NCBI GenBank assembly: GCA_026394565.1
Contig: JAPKYA010000028.1
Span: 1-55,166 of the forward strand
Origin: Methanothrix sp.
GTDB taxonomy: Archaea; Halobacteriota; Methanosarcinia; Methanotrichales; Methanotrichaceae
Direction of reading: 5' to 3'
Length of the DNA stretch: 55,166 nt
In this document: positions 23,861 to 33,171 of the stretch, in pieces
Layout of the letters: each line of letters begins with the position of its first letter
Numbering within the stretch: the first letter of the stretch is position 1
Position numbers and translations under genes: made by a program
The notes under the pieces: generated by a model
Told to the model about the DNA's origin: nothing
Seen by the model: the letters and a program-made list of their open reading frames with translations, nothing else
Databases searched by the model: none

Positions 23861-23994
23861 CCCGCAGCTTGCTGCGGCTGGGATAAAGGGCATGCGTATT
23901 CAACATAGGTTTGGATCAGCTTAACCTGGTTCCGTTTTCATGCGGCGGCGCCTTGGATGCCCCGCAGCTTGCTGCGCGTGGGTGCGCCGCCGCA
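23861..23994. repeat. GC-rich hairpin repeats (two copies)
   Basis: The string cccgcagcttgctgcg occurs at 23861-23876 and 23961-23976. The second copy is enclosed by a further perfect 11-base stem, tgcggcggcgc (23941-23951) pairing with gcgccgccgca (23984-23994). A related unit lies at 37155-37193. This is a dispersed palindromic repeat of the REP type. Confidence 0.65.
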
Positions 23995-24059
23995 GTTTCA
24001 CTATTTTTGCCGTATGCTTGGATATACATGCATTGCTGTGAATTAAGTGAAAGAACCTG

Positions 24060-24467
24060 ATGGAGAAAAACGAGGTTGATAAATTAATGGACGAGTCCTT
24101 ATTCATAAGAGAGCTTGGAATAAAGAGCCCGATGCTGAAAGTGTTGGACTTTTTAATGGATAACGAGACCTTTGATTATTCAAAGACCGACATTGCCGAG
24201 GGCGCGGAGATGAGCAGAGCCACTCTATTCAAGGTGTGGCCCAGGCTGGAAGCCTTGGATCTCATCACAGCCACAAGGACGGTAGGCCAGGCCAAGATGT
24301 ACAGGCTGAATAAGAAAAGCCCTCTGGTAAAGAAGCTCATGGAACTGGATGACGTCATCTCTGAGTACTTTGCCATGAAACACTGCCGCTCAGAGGTCGG
24401 ATCACAGGATGTAAGCATATCTGAAGTTATCAGGCCGGATCAAGATGAAGCAGAAGCTGTCGCTTAG
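24060..24467 (+). CDS. Winged-helix transcriptional regulator
   Basis: A 135-residue protein. Residues about 20-95 form an HTH domain (SPMLKVLDFLMDNETFDYSKTDIAEGAEMSRATLFKVWPRLEAL) with a wing VGQAKMYRLNKKSPLV. The C-terminal 35 residues are acidic and probably disordered. It sits between the two copies of the duplicated DUF2461 segment. The target is unknown. Confidence 0.78.
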   Translation: MEKNEVDKLMDESLFIRELGIKSPMLKVLDFLMDNETFDYSKTDIAEGAEMSRATLFKVWPRLEALDLITATRTVGQAKMYRLNKKSPLVKKLMELDDVISEYFAMKHCRSEVGSQDVSISEVIRPDQDEAEAVA

Positions 24468-24524
24468 ATAGAAGCATCACACTGAAGTGAAAGTTATCTA
24501 AAGCCTGCCGACCCAGTCTATCCC

Positions 24525-24945
24525 ATGCCCCAATTCCAGCCCATCTTCGCTTTCCTGCACGACCTTCGCCAGAACAATAACCATGAATGGTTTGAAGCCC
24601 ACCGCATCGAGTACGACCAGGCCAAAACGCTCTTCGAGGACTTCATCCAGGGCCTGATCTTCCGCTTCGATGCCATCCAGCCCCTGGGCGATCTGGCCGC
24701 CAAGGATGCCATCTTTCGCATCCATAACGATATGCGCCTCGCCAAAAACCAGGGCCGCCTTACAAGAGCCACTTCTCAGCCGTGCCCGTACCCGGCACTC
24801 TCTGCGGCTGCCCTACTACAAACACAATCATGCCCCAATGCTCTCTCCTGGCAGGCGGCATGCACATGCCCACATCGGCAGATCTGCAGGCCATTCGCGC
24901 CGCCGTTCGCCTGGCGATCCCGGAGCGATCCTCGCCGTCCTAACG
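24525..24945 (+). pseudogene. DUF2461 gene, copy B, frameshifted
   Basis: It starts like a genuine DUF2461 (TIGR02453-type) protein: FAFLHDLRQNNNHEWFEAHRIEYDQ. It continues to FRIHNDMRLAKN, where frame and sequence degrade; the C-terminal part survives only in other frames. Intact family members are about 220 residues. This copy keeps the N-terminus that copy A lacks, and both share the same damaged middle, so decay began before the duplication. Confidence 0.82.
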
Positions 24946-25115
24946 TCTCCCCGGCCTCAAACCTTTTGACCTGAAAATGCTTCTTATCCTCTGCTTTTGA
25001 TAGGCAGAGATCTTATCGAACCGAGGATGGTCCGGCTTTATCCGAAGCAGCGTTATTGAGATGACAAAGGACTCAGGAATCATCACATCCAACAAACGAC
25101 GCATGATGCTGCAAT
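24940..25115 (-). pseudogene. Remnant of the 108-residue protein, copy B
   Basis: On the minus strand it encodes PESFVISITLLRIKPDHPRFDKISAYQKQRIRSIFRSKG. This matches the C-terminal half of the protein at 23224-23550, but the N-terminal half is replaced by unrelated sequence running into the next gene. Confidence 0.75.
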
Positions 25116-25123
25116 GGCGCCCT

Positions 25124-25579
25124 TCAGCGGAAGAGATCCTTGTCATCGAATAGGGTACAATATGCATCTTTTTCGCTTATGCATCGATTGGGGCATACCT
25201 CACAAAAACTGAGGTTCTCATCCCAGGCTTTGGAGAGCACATTCAGCATTTTGTTGATCAGCCTGTCGTCGAGATTGGGGAAATAAGATTCAATCAGCTC
25301 ATATGAAATGCACACTTTTTTATCTTTGCCGGATAATTGTCTTAAGATAACATCCTTCAGCTTCTTCGATGTACAGATGGAAAAATCCGCAAGGATCTCT
25401 TCGCTGATTTTGTGTCTCTTTAGTCGATATCCAAGATCATCTCTCATATTATCATATATTCCCATTGATAATTCATAGCAAAACCAGTTTAGTTTTATTT
25501 TCTCACTCTCATTGGAATAGAATGATGTCGGTTTTATCATGCTAAGTGCAGATTTATTTTTTCTCTTCGTATTCATCAT
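25124..25579 (-). CDS. Uncharacterised protein with C-terminal Cys cluster
   Basis: A 151-residue, charged, mostly helical protein. Near the C-terminus, FCEVCPNRCISEKDAYCTLF gives four cysteines (CxxCxxxC...C), a possible zinc or Fe-S site. The N-terminus is Lys/Ser-rich without a signal peptide. Its 3' end abuts the duplicated remnant. I recognise no family. Confidence 0.6.
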   Translation of the reverse strand: MMNTKRKNKSALSMIKPTSFYSNESEKIKLNWFCYELSMGIYDNMRDDLGYRLKRHKISEEILADFSICTSKKLKDVILRQLSGKDKKVCISYELIESYFPNLDDRLINKMLNVLSKAWDENLSFCEVCPNRCISEKDAYCTLFDDKDLFR

Positions 25580-25691
25580 ATCACTATGGTTATACGTCTG
25601 ATTTTAAAAAGAATATGCTCGGCTCTGCCCTGCTGTCGCACTCTGGAGGAGACACGAGAAGAAGAGTCCCCGGCGAACATCCGGGGAGGCC

Positions 25692-28346
25692 ATGGCCGAA
25701 TACAATTTCTTTCTCCCCGCACCGCATACCTTTAGATACTTTGTCGATCTTACCACACCCTCGAAAATGCCCGTCGATCCTGTCGCCAAATGGGAGGAAT
25801 TCCTCCGCTCCCGTTACTGGGATGAGCTGCTGAAGCTAGCCGACTCCTACCCTGACGAGCGCAGCCTGAAGATCCGCTTCTCAGACATTGACAAGTTCGA
25901 TCCCGACTTCGCAGAGGAGCTTCTGGAAAATCCGGAGCAGATCCTGGAAGCGGCCCGCGCCGCCATGCTGGAGCTGGACCTGCCCATGGATGTTTACATG
26001 GACCGGGCCCATGTGCGCATCGCCGAGCTGCCTCGCCATTTCAAGACCCGGGAGCTAAGAAGCGACCACATCGGCAAGCTGCTGGCCATCGACGGGCTGG
26101 TGCGCACAGCCACCGAGGTCCGGCCCAAGATAGTCTCCGCCGCATTCCAGTGCCAGAGATGCGGCTTCACCTTCTTCAAGGAGCAGACGGGCAACAAATT
26201 CGAGGACCAGAACCTCAAGTGCATGAATCAGGCCTGCGACAGGGGCGGGCCCTTCAAGCTCCTGCTCGCCCAGTCCAAGTTCGTGGATGCCCAGAAGATC
26301 AGGGTGCAGGAGTCCCCTGAGGACCTGCGGGGCGGAGCGCAGCCGCAAACGCTGGACGTCGAGCTGGAGGACGACCTGGCCGGCAGGATCTTTCCCGGAG
26401 ATCGGGTTATCGTCAACGGCATACTCAAATCATACCAGCGCACCTCTCCCCAGCAGGGCAAGAGCACCTACTTCGACCTTGTCCATAAAGGCATCAGTGT
26501 GGAGATGACGGAGCAGGAGTTCGAGGAAATTGAGATCGATCCCGAGGAGGAGAAGATGATCCTGGAGATGTCCTGCGATCCGGAGATCTACGAAAAGATC
26601 AGGGGGTCCATAGCTCCCTCCATCTACGGCTACGACGACGTGAAAGAGGCGTTAGCGCTGCAGCTGGTCTCCGGCTTCGAAAAGCACCTGCCCGATGGAG
26701 CGCGCATTCGCGGCGACATCCACATCCTGCTGGTGGGCGATCCTGGGATCGCCAAATCTCAGCTTTTGCGCTACATGATCAAGATCTCGCCTCGAGGCAT
26801 CTATACCTCAGGCAAGAGCTCAACCTCTGCCGGCCTGACTGCCACAGCGGTCAAGGACGAGCTGGGCGACGGCCGCTGGACCATCGAGGCCGGGGCACTG
26901 GTCCTGGCGGACAAGGGAATCGCCGCCATAGACGAGATGGACAAGATGGATAATGATGACAAGAGCGCGCTGCACGAGGCCATGGAGCAACAGAGCTATC
27001 ATCCTCTGACGGAAATCCAGCTGGCAGACGGGCGAAAGGTGCAGATCGGCGAGTTTGTAGACAGGCTGATGACGGACCGGCCTTTTGAGATAATTGCCGG
27101 AAAGGACTGCGAGATACTGCCGGTTTCTGATGATATTAAAATAAAAAGCACCGACATGAGCCGAATCTTCGATCTGCCGGTTGATAGAGTGAGCAGACAC
27201 TGGGCCCCAGACCACTTCATCAGAATCACTTACTCCAATGGCAGTGAGATTCTAGTTACTCCTGAACACCCAGTCTATATCGCCAAGGATGGGATAGCTT
27301 GCGTCCCAGCTTGCCAGACAAAAGCTGGAGATCTTGCCCCTGCACCGAAATCGAGTGAGATTGTTTATCTGAGAATCGTAGATGTTAAAGTCGTCGCCAA
27401 TCAGGGCGAGCACCTTACAGATTTCGTTTACGACATGACCGTCGAGCCCACCCACACTTTCATCTCCCAGGGCCTTGTTCTGCACAACACGATCAGCGTC
27501 GCCAAGGCCGGCGTCATGGCCACTCTCAAATCGCGCTGCTCGCTGCTCGCCGCCGCCAATCCCAAACTTGGCCGCTTCGACAAGTACGAGCCCATTGCTC
27601 CCCAGATCAACCTCACCCCAGCACTCATGTCCCGTTTCGACCTGATCTTCGTTCTGACCGACGATCCGGACACCAAGAGGGATTCGGCCATCGCCCAGCA
27701 TATTCTGAAAAGCAACTATGCCGGAGAGCTGGCCACCCAAGCCGCCTGGAACCAGGATATATCTCAAGAGGACATCGACAACGCCCTGGTGGTGATAAAG
27801 CCGGTCCTCGATCCCGAGCTGCTGCGAAAGTATGTGGCCTACGCCAGGAAGAATATCTTTCCAACTTTAAGCGAGGAGGCCAAGGAGTACTTCCTCAAGT
27901 ACTACGTCGGCTTGAGGAGCCAGGGCCAGGATACCAACAAGCCTGTGCCCGTCACCGCCCGGCAACTGGAAGCGCTCATACGCCTGGGTGAGGCCAGCGC
28001 TCGTCTGCGCCTCTCCGATAAAGTCACCCTTGATGATGCCAAGCGGGTGGTCAAGATCCTGGAGGCATGCTTGCGAAAAGTAGGTGTCGATCCGGAGACG
28101 GGCTTTTTGGATGCGGATATCATCGCCTCAGGCACCACCAAGAGCAGCAGAGATAGAACTAAATCGGTGATAGACATCATAAGGGATGTGAGCAGAGAGC
28201 AACAGGGCCCGGCCCCCAGGGACGCCGTCCTGGATCGTGCCGAGGAGCTGGGCATAGAAAGAGCTAAAGCGGAAGAGATCATCGACCGCATGCGAAGAGA
28301 TGGGGACGTATTTGAGCCCCGGCCGGGAATGTTGAAGCTGCCTTAA
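25692..28346 (+). CDS. mcm: MCM replicative helicase precursor (contains intein)
   Basis: An 884-residue precursor of the archaeal replicative DNA helicase. It has an N-terminal domain with a zinc motif (CQRCGF...CMNQAC), then AAA+ motifs: Walker A LVGDPGIAKSQLLRYM, Walker B GIAAIDEMDKM, sensor I LAAANPKLGRFD, and the Arg finger ALMSRFDLIF. A C-terminal winged helix ends the protein. A 165-residue intein interrupts it at residue 435; the spliced protein would be 719 residues. A GGGAGG site supports the ATG at 25692, but an ATG at 25767 with a TATA-like tttagata about 30 bases upstream gives the usual family N-terminus. Confidence 0.96.
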   Translation: MAEYNFFLPAPHTFRYFVDLTTPSKMPVDPVAKWEEFLRSRYWDELLKLADSYPDERSLKIRFSDIDKFDPDFAEELLENPEQILEAARAAMLELDLPMDVYMDRAHVRIAELPRHFKTRELRSDHIGKLLAIDGLVRTATEVRPKIVSAAFQCQRCGFTFFKEQTGNKFEDQNLKCMNQACDRGGPFKLLLAQSKFVDAQKIRVQESPEDLRGGAQPQTLDVELEDDLAGRIFPGDRVIVNGILKSYQRTSPQQGKSTYFDLVHKGISVEMTEQEFEEIEIDPEEEKMILEMSCDPEIYEKIRGSIAPSIYGYDDVKEALALQLVSGFEKHLPDGARIRGDIHILLVGDPGIAKSQLLRYMIKISPRGIYTSGKSSTSAGLTATAVKDELGDGRWTIEAGALVLADKGIAAIDEMDKMDNDDKSALHEAMEQQSYHPLTEIQLADGRKVQIGEFVDRLMTDRPFEIIAGKDCEILPVSDDIKIKSTDMSRIFDLPVDRVSRHWAPDHFIRITYSNGSEILVTPEHPVYIAKDGIACVPACQTKAGDLAPAPKSSEIVYLRIVDVKVVANQGEHLTDFVYDMTVEPTHTFISQGLVLHNTISVAKAGVMATLKSRCSLLAAANPKLGRFDKYEPIAPQINLTPALMSRFDLIFVLTDDPDTKRDSAIAQHILKSNYAGELATQAAWNQDISQEDIDNALVVIKPVLDPELLRKYVAYARKNIFPTLSEEAKEYFLKYYVGLRSQGQDTNKPVPVTARQLEALIRLGEASARLRLSDKVTLDDAKRVVKILEACLRKVGVDPETGFLDADIIASGTTKSSRDRTKSVIDIIRDVSREQQGPAPRDAVLDRAEELGIERAKAEEIIDRMRRDGDVFEPRPGMLKLP
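26994..27488 (+). other. Mini-intein in MCM (165 residues, Ser1)
   Basis: The helicase sequence breaks after HEAMEQQ and resumes at TISVAKAGV. The insert starts with Ser (SYHPLTEIQLADGRKVQIG, block A), has block B GSEILVTPEHPVYI with the TxxH motif, block F FVYDMTVEPTHTF, and ends VLHN before Thr (+1). These are all residues needed for splicing. At 165 residues there is no room for a LAGLIDADG homing endonuclease. It lies between Walker B and sensor I, so the unspliced helicase would be inactive. Confidence 0.93.
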
Positions 28347-28378
28347 ATACAAGCGAAGCATTGATTGAAGTGTCCAAT

Positions 28379-28696
28379 ATGCCTGAAGAGATGGAAAGGA
28401 AAGAGATGTATTTGAAAAGCCACCAGCACGGAGCACATACCCTCATTGCAGTCTGTGACTGCGATATCCTGGGAAAGAAGTTCGCCGAGGGTCATCTTAA
28501 GATAGATGTCAGTCCTGACTTTTTCGGAGGCGAGAAGGCCTCCTGCACCGAGGTTGAGGCGGCACTCGCCGCAGCAACAATGGCCAACTTTGTGGGCTGC
28601 AAGACCGTCGAGCATGCCATCTCCCTGGGCTACGTGGAGAGAGACTGTGTCCTCTCCATCGATGGAGTTCTCTACGCCCAGATGGTGCGAATGTGA
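28379..28696 (+). CDS. DUF424 family protein
   Basis: A 105-residue archaeal DUF424 protein: HTLIAVCDCDILGKKFAEGHLKIDVSPDFFGG, then TVEHAISLGYVERDCVLSIDGV and AQMVRM. The family is small, conserved across archaea and of unknown function, possibly linked to translation. Its TGA overlaps the ATG of nmd3 (TGATG). Several ATGs lie at the N-terminus (28361, 28379, 28391, 28406), so the exact start is uncertain. Confidence 0.85.
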   Translation: MPEEMERKEMYLKSHQHGAHTLIAVCDCDILGKKFAEGHLKIDVSPDFFGGEKASCTEVEAALAAATMANFVGCKTVEHAISLGYVERDCVLSIDGVLYAQMVRM

Positions 28697-29733
28697 TGCA
28701 AGCCATCTGTCATCGGTGCGGCCTGCCCACAATTGAGGGGCTCTGCCCACAATGCACCCTGGAAAAAGCAAAGCTGGTTGGTTGCCCCGACCAGGTTGAG
28801 GTGGTCATCTGCTCTGTATGCGGCTCCCTGCAGGTGAAAAACAAATGGCAGCTTCCCGACAGTCGCTCTGCAGAGGAGCTGGCCCATCAAGCGGCAGTAG
28901 ATGCACTTTGCCTTCATAAAGAGCTGGCAGCGCCGCAAATTGAGATAGACCTGAGAAAAGTCGGAGCCACCCGATATCTGGCAAAAATCAATATCAACGG
29001 CAGTTTCAGAGGCCAGAGCATAAGCGAGCAATGCGAAATTCCTGTGCGCATCAAACTGGTGGCCTGCGATCGCTGCAGTCGCATGGCCGGCAAGTACTTC
29101 CAGTCCACCGTCCAGCTCCGGGGCAATGCCGTCCGCTCCATGACGTCGCACGAGATTGAAGAGTGCAGGAAAACTGCCAGGGATATGGCCGACTCCGGCT
29201 ATCACGGGGGAGACCAGCTATCCTTTATCCAGGAGATGAAGGAGGTCAAAGGCGGTCTGGATATCATCCTTGGCTCGACTCAGCTCGGCAGACGTCTGGC
29301 CCGAGCATTTGTCGAGCGCTTCGGCGGCAAGCTCCTGGAAACGGCCAAACTGGTAGGCAAAAAGGACAGCCGCAATGTGTACCGCTCTACCCTGCTGGTC
29401 AGGTTCCCCAGATTGAAGAGAGGAGACATTGTATCCTTCCGGGGATTGCTCTTCTCTGTGGCCGGTTTTGACGGCAAGACGACGCTCATCTCCTCTCTTA
29501 GAGAGGGCCGCAGGACTTCTATGAGTGAGGAGAACTCAGAGACGGTGGAGATTTTGGGAAATAGAGCCGATGCGCTAGCAGCGACTGTGATATCCAAAGA
29601 TGATGACGTCCTGGAGATCATGGACCCGGAGACTTACAGGACAGCTCTCGCGGCTCGCCCCAGAGATCTGCAGGTTGAGCCGGGAGAAGAGGTAAAGGTA
29701 GTAAGAACAGCGGACGGATTTATAGTATTATAG
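28696..29733 (+). CDS. nmd3: NMD3-like ribosome biogenesis protein
   Basis: A 345-residue archaeal homologue of eukaryotic NMD3, the 60S adaptor. The N-terminal zinc region is MQAICHRCGLPTIEGLCPQC...CSVCGSLQ, with a further CDRCSR. The long beta-rich middle (residues about 90-330) follows the family. It is translationally coupled to DUF424 through a one-base overlap; a GTG 3 bases upstream is an alternative start. In archaea it probably acts on the large subunit interface together with aIF6, which is also encoded in this window. Confidence 0.92.
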   Translation: MQAICHRCGLPTIEGLCPQCTLEKAKLVGCPDQVEVVICSVCGSLQVKNKWQLPDSRSAEELAHQAAVDALCLHKELAAPQIEIDLRKVGATRYLAKININGSFRGQSISEQCEIPVRIKLVACDRCSRMAGKYFQSTVQLRGNAVRSMTSHEIEECRKTARDMADSGYHGGDQLSFIQEMKEVKGGLDIILGSTQLGRRLARAFVERFGGKLLETAKLVGKKDSRNVYRSTLLVRFPRLKRGDIVSFRGLLFSVAGFDGKTTLISSLREGRRTSMSEENSETVEILGNRADALAATVISKDDDVLEIMDPETYRTALAARPRDLQVEPGEEVKVVRTADGFIVL

Positions 29734-30152
29734 GAACTTTTATACATCTTGAAGAAGTTAGCAGACTCTATACCCACCACAAAGTTCTTAAACTAGTTTC
29801 GTACAATTTTAAATGGTAGATGCACGCATTTGAGCAACAAATCACATGATAATTAAGCCCTGAGTGGAACTTTGGGCGATGAAATGCCAGCTAAGTGAGG
29901 ATAAAAAGGCTCATGTGTGGGCATTTCTATCAGATGCTCCATGATATTGGTAAATGGACACTGAAATAGTTGGATGAACCTCATATTCACCATCATTCAC
30001 TGCTCACTGCCTGCCTGCAAAACGGCATGGCTATAATTGCAACAATGAGTCGCGAATTGGCCCTTGTTGGCCGCAGATAGCTTTGGCTCTTTTGCATCTT
30101 TGGGCATGGGGGTGACTTTTATCTAACTATTTTAAAATAAGAGGTGTCTTAT
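29734..30152. other. 420-bp intergenic region upstream of dnaG
   Basis: No protein gene is supported here. A TATA-like cttttatct (about 30116-30124) and gaggtg (30142-30147, 5 bases before the dnaG ATG) form the dnaG promoter and ribosome-binding site. The stretch 29860-29960 has gcgatgaaatgccagctaag and a local fold ggcccttgttggcc (30058-30071). I looked for a C/D-box RNA and could not match both boxes convincingly. Confidence 0.4.
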
Positions 30153-31472
30153 ATGCAAAATGTTGATACAACTAAATATGTCATTTATGCGGATATAACT
30201 GCTGAGGGGATAGTGGAGCGGCCGGACGTGGTCGGCGCTATCTTCGGCCAGACCGAGGGCCTCTTGGGATCGGACCTCGATCTGAGGGATCTCCAAAAAA
30301 CTGGAAGGTTAGGCAGGATCGACGTCCAGATCACATCCAGCGGCGGAAAGTCCAGCGGCACCATTTCTATTCCGTCCAGCTTTGATAAGGTCGAGACGGC
30401 CATATTGGCTGCCGCCCTGGAGACCATAGACCGAGTGGGACCATGCATCGCTCGCATCGCTGTAAACCGCATTGAAGATGTGCGCGCCGCCAAGAGAAGG
30501 TATGTCATAGAACGGGCCAAGCGCATCCTGGTGGAGATGTTCGACGAGAACATCCTGGAGACGGAAGAGATCACCGAGGAGATAAAGCAGTCCGTTCGCG
30601 TGGAGGAGATAACCCATCTGGGCAAAGACAGCCTGCCTGCCGGACCCAATGTGCTGGACTCGGATGCCATCTTAGTGGTTGAGGGCAGGGCGGATGTGCT
30701 CAATCTGCTCAAGTACGGCATCAAGAACGCTGTGGCTGTGGGTGGAACCAATGTGCCGCCGACTATCGCTGATCTGTGCGCCAAGAAGGTCGTTACCGCC
30801 TTCACCGATGGCGACCGGGGTGGAGAGCTGATCATCAAAGAGCTTCTCCAGGTAGCAGACATAGACTTTGTTGCCCGGGCACCTGAGGGAAAGAGCGTAG
30901 AGGACATGACCCAAAAAGAGATTGTCCGGGCGCTGCGCCAGAAGATCCCAGTGGAGCAGGTGCTGGATCAATACAAGATCAAAAACCAACCCAAGAAAAG
31001 GCGTGAGATCACTACCAAGAGAAAGAGCCTTATCCGCGAGAAGCCCTTCTGCGTGCGAAACACTACGGAGAGGGCGGAGGCTATCGCGCCGCGCCGGGTC
31101 GTGCCCCGCGAAGTCGTGCCCCAACCTGTTCCCGTAATCGAAGAGGTAATTGTAGTTGCTCCCGAACCGGTTCCTGAACCCGAGCCACAGAGAGAATGGT
31201 TCAGACAGCATGTGGATGAACTGGATGGAACTCTTTCCGCCAGGATATTGGATAGGAATCAAAATGTCCTCAAGGAGGTAGCAGTAAGAGATCTGGCAAG
31301 AGAGCTGAAGGAGGCAAATGGGGAGGTGAACGGCGTGATATTCGATGGCGTAGTGACGCAGCGCATCTTGGACATTGCCGCCGAAAAGGGCCTGGAGTAT
31401 CTCATCGGTGCCAAGATGGGAAATATCGCCAAGAGCCCGTCCTGTGTCAAGGTTCTAACCAAAGAGGCGTAA
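30153..31472 (+). CDS. dnaG: Archaeal DnaG-like primase / exosome subunit
   Basis: A 439-residue archaeal DnaG. It has an N-terminal region [32 protein letters not shown], then a TOPRIM domain: [20 protein letters not shown] (Glu) and [19 protein letters not shown] (DxD). A linker rich in Pro, Val and Glu follows, and a C-terminal domain. In archaea it is mostly a stable exosome cofactor that binds poly(A) and directs RNA decay; it has weak primase activity. The start follows gaggtg by 5 bases; a GTG 9 bases upstream is less likely. Confidence 0.95.
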   Translation: MQNVDTTKYVIYADITAEGIVERPDVVGAIFGQTEGLLGSDLDLRDLQKTGRLGRIDVQITSSGGKSSGTISIPSSFDKVETAILAAALETIDRVGPCIARIAVNRIEDVRAAKRRYVIERAKRILVEMFDENILETEEITEEIKQSVRVEEITHLGKDSLPAGPNVLDSDAILVVEGRADVLNLLKYGIKNAVAVGGTNVPPTIADLCAKKVVTAFTDGDRGGELIIKELLQVADIDFVARAPEGKSVEDMTQKEIVRALRQKIPVEQVLDQYKIKNQPKKRREITTKRKSLIREKPFCVRNTTERAEAIAPRRVVPREVVPQPVPVIEEVIVVAPEPVPEPEPQREWFRQHVDELDGTLSARILDRNQNVLKEVAVRDLARELKEANGEVNGVIFDGVVTQRILDIAAEKGLEYLIGAKMGNIAKSPSCVKVLTKEA

Positions 31473-31534
31473 CATTCTCGCCTCTTTTCCTTCACATTTT
31501 TCGTTTCGATTTACTTATCGCGAGGTTACATCTC

Positions 31535-31888
31535 ATGGAGTTCAAGCAGTGCATTGTGATTAGAGAGGATCTGAAGCTCTCGGCTGGAAAGCTGGCCGTG
31601 CAGGTGGCTCATGCTGCAGTTATGGCTGTGGAAAGAGCTGAAAAAATGGACAGATCCACGGTCTCGGAATGGAAGGCCGAGGGCCAAAAAAAGGTTGTCT
31701 TAAAGGTACCTGGGGTGCCTGACCTATTCCGACTGCGAGAGGATGCAGAGAGGGCGGGGATAGCCAGCGCCATTGTCGCTGATGCCGGGCTGACCGAGAT
31801 TCCTGCCGGCACCATAACCGCACTGGGCCTTGGCCCGGCCCATGTAAAGCTGATGGACAAAGTGACGAGCAAGCTCAAGCTCTTATGA
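31535..31888 (+). CDS. pth2: Peptidyl-tRNA hydrolase, type 2
   Basis: A 117-residue Pth2 that releases tRNA from peptidyl-tRNA. It shows KQCIVIREDLKLSAGKLAVQVAHAAV and the C-terminal DAGLTEIPAGTITALGLGPA motif. Length and residues are canonical. The stop overlaps the truD start (ATGA), the first of three overlapping gene junctions here. Confidence 0.97.
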   Translation: MEFKQCIVIREDLKLSAGKLAVQVAHAAVMAVERAEKMDRSTVSEWKAEGQKKVVLKVPGVPDLFRLREDAERAGIASAIVADAGLTEIPAGTITALGLGPAHVKLMDKVTSKLKLL

Positions 31889-33171
31889 TTTCGGCAAGCG
31901 ATCGGGACCGGTCCTTAGGCATGGATTATTACATCACAGACAGCCCAGGCTGCGGGGGCGTCATCAAGAGCTGTGCTGAGGACTTCCAAGTAACAGAAGT
32001 ATTCGAAGAGCTGCGCTACGTTGGCGGAAGGTATCTGGTCTTAGATGTGGAGAAGACCAACTGGGATATGCATCACCTCATCCGGGAGATGGCGAGAAAG
32101 CTTCGCATCAGCCAGAAGAGATTCGGCTGGGCCGGCACCAAGGACAAGAGGGCGGTAACAAGCCAGCGCATCAGCATCATGAACCTGGATGAATCGGACC
32201 TCGCAAAGATCAACTTGCCCGACCTGAAGATCAGGGTGCTGGGCAAGACGAACCGGGCCGTAGGCCTGGGAGATCTGCTGGGCAATAGTTTTCGTATCAT
32301 AATTAGGGATATGAGCGGCCCCGATCCTGCCGCGCGAATGACAGGCATCACGCAGGAGATAGAGAAGCAGAGCGGCGTTCCCAACTATTTCGGCGTGCAG
32401 AGGTTCGGAGACAGCAGGCCAGTCACCCACAAGGTAGGGGAGGCCCTGGTGAGAGGCAAGATCGAAGAAGCGGCCTTTATCTACATGGCCCTGCCTTTTC
32501 CCGGCGAGCTCCCGAGGACGAGAGATGTCCGGGAAAAGCTCTGGGTCAATCGAGACGTTCCTGCCGCTCTAAAGGAGTTCCCGGAGTACCTGCATTACGA
32601 GCTGGCCATGCTCAATTATCTGGTGGAGCATCCCGGCGATTATGCTCACTCTTTTGATGTTCTTTCCGTCAATTTAAAGCGCCTCTTTGTGCATGCTTAC
32701 CAGTCCTATCTCTTCAACCGGATTCTCAGCCGCCGTCTGGCTGCAGCCATGCCGCTCTATAAAGCCGTGGAAGGCGATATAGTTTGTTTTGCCAAAGAAG
32801 GCTTGCCGAATATGGATCGAATTCAGAAAGTAACCTCAGAAAACAGGGAGGCCATAGACCGGCTGGTCGGAAGGGGCAGAGCATTTCTCACTCTGCCGTT
32901 AATCGGATTTGAGACGGCAATAGGGGAAGGAGCACAGGGTGAGATGGAGAGAGCTATTCTTGGCGAAGAAGGCATTTCACTGGAGAACTTTAAAGTATTG
33001 GAAAACCCGGACCTCGGCTCAAGAGGCACAAGGCGCGCCGCTCTGTGCCCGGTCAAACCGCAAATCAGAGTCGAGGAAAACCTGGCAGAGCTGCAGTTCG
33101 TTCTGCCCAAAGGAAGCTATGCCACAGTAGTATTGAGAGAGTATATGAAGAGGAATGAGCCTTGCAACTAG
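31885..33171 (+). CDS. truD: tRNA pseudouridine(13) synthase TruD
   Basis: A 428-residue TruD. It shows the early KSCAEDFQVTEVFEE, the catalytic-Asp region FGWAGTKDKRAVTSQRIS, NYFGVQRFGDSRPVTH, and HAYQSYLFNRILSRR. It isomerises U13 in tRNAs. The start at 31885 is coupled to pth2; the ATG at 31921 (MDYYITD) is an alternative nearer the family start. The mmp11 gene begins 10 bases before its stop. Confidence 0.95.
   Translation: MISASDRDRSLGMDYYITDSPGCGGVIKSCAEDFQVTEVFEELRYVGGRYLVLDVEKTNWDMHHLIREMARKLRISQKRFGWAGTKDKRAVTSQRISIMNLDESDLAKINLPDLKIRVLGKTNRAVGLGDLLGNSFRIIIRDMSGPDPAARMTGITQEIEKQSGVPNYFGVQRFGDSRPVTHKVGEALVRGKIEEAAFIYMALPFPGELPRTRDVREKLWVNRDVPAALKEFPEYLHYELAMLNYLVEHPGDYAHSFDVLSVNLKRLFVHAYQSYLFNRILSRRLAAAMPLYKAVEGDIVCFAKEGLPNMDRIQKVTSENREAIDRLVGRGRAFLTLPLIGFETAIGEGAQGEMERAILGEEGISLENFKVLENPDLGSRGTRRAALCPVKPQIRVEENLAELQFVLPKGSYATVVLREYMKRNEPCN

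Noticed and set aside
29860-29960. Possible C/D-box RNA upstream of dnaG
   Set aside because: A C-box-like cgatgaa is present, but no convincing D box or terminal stem at the right distance.
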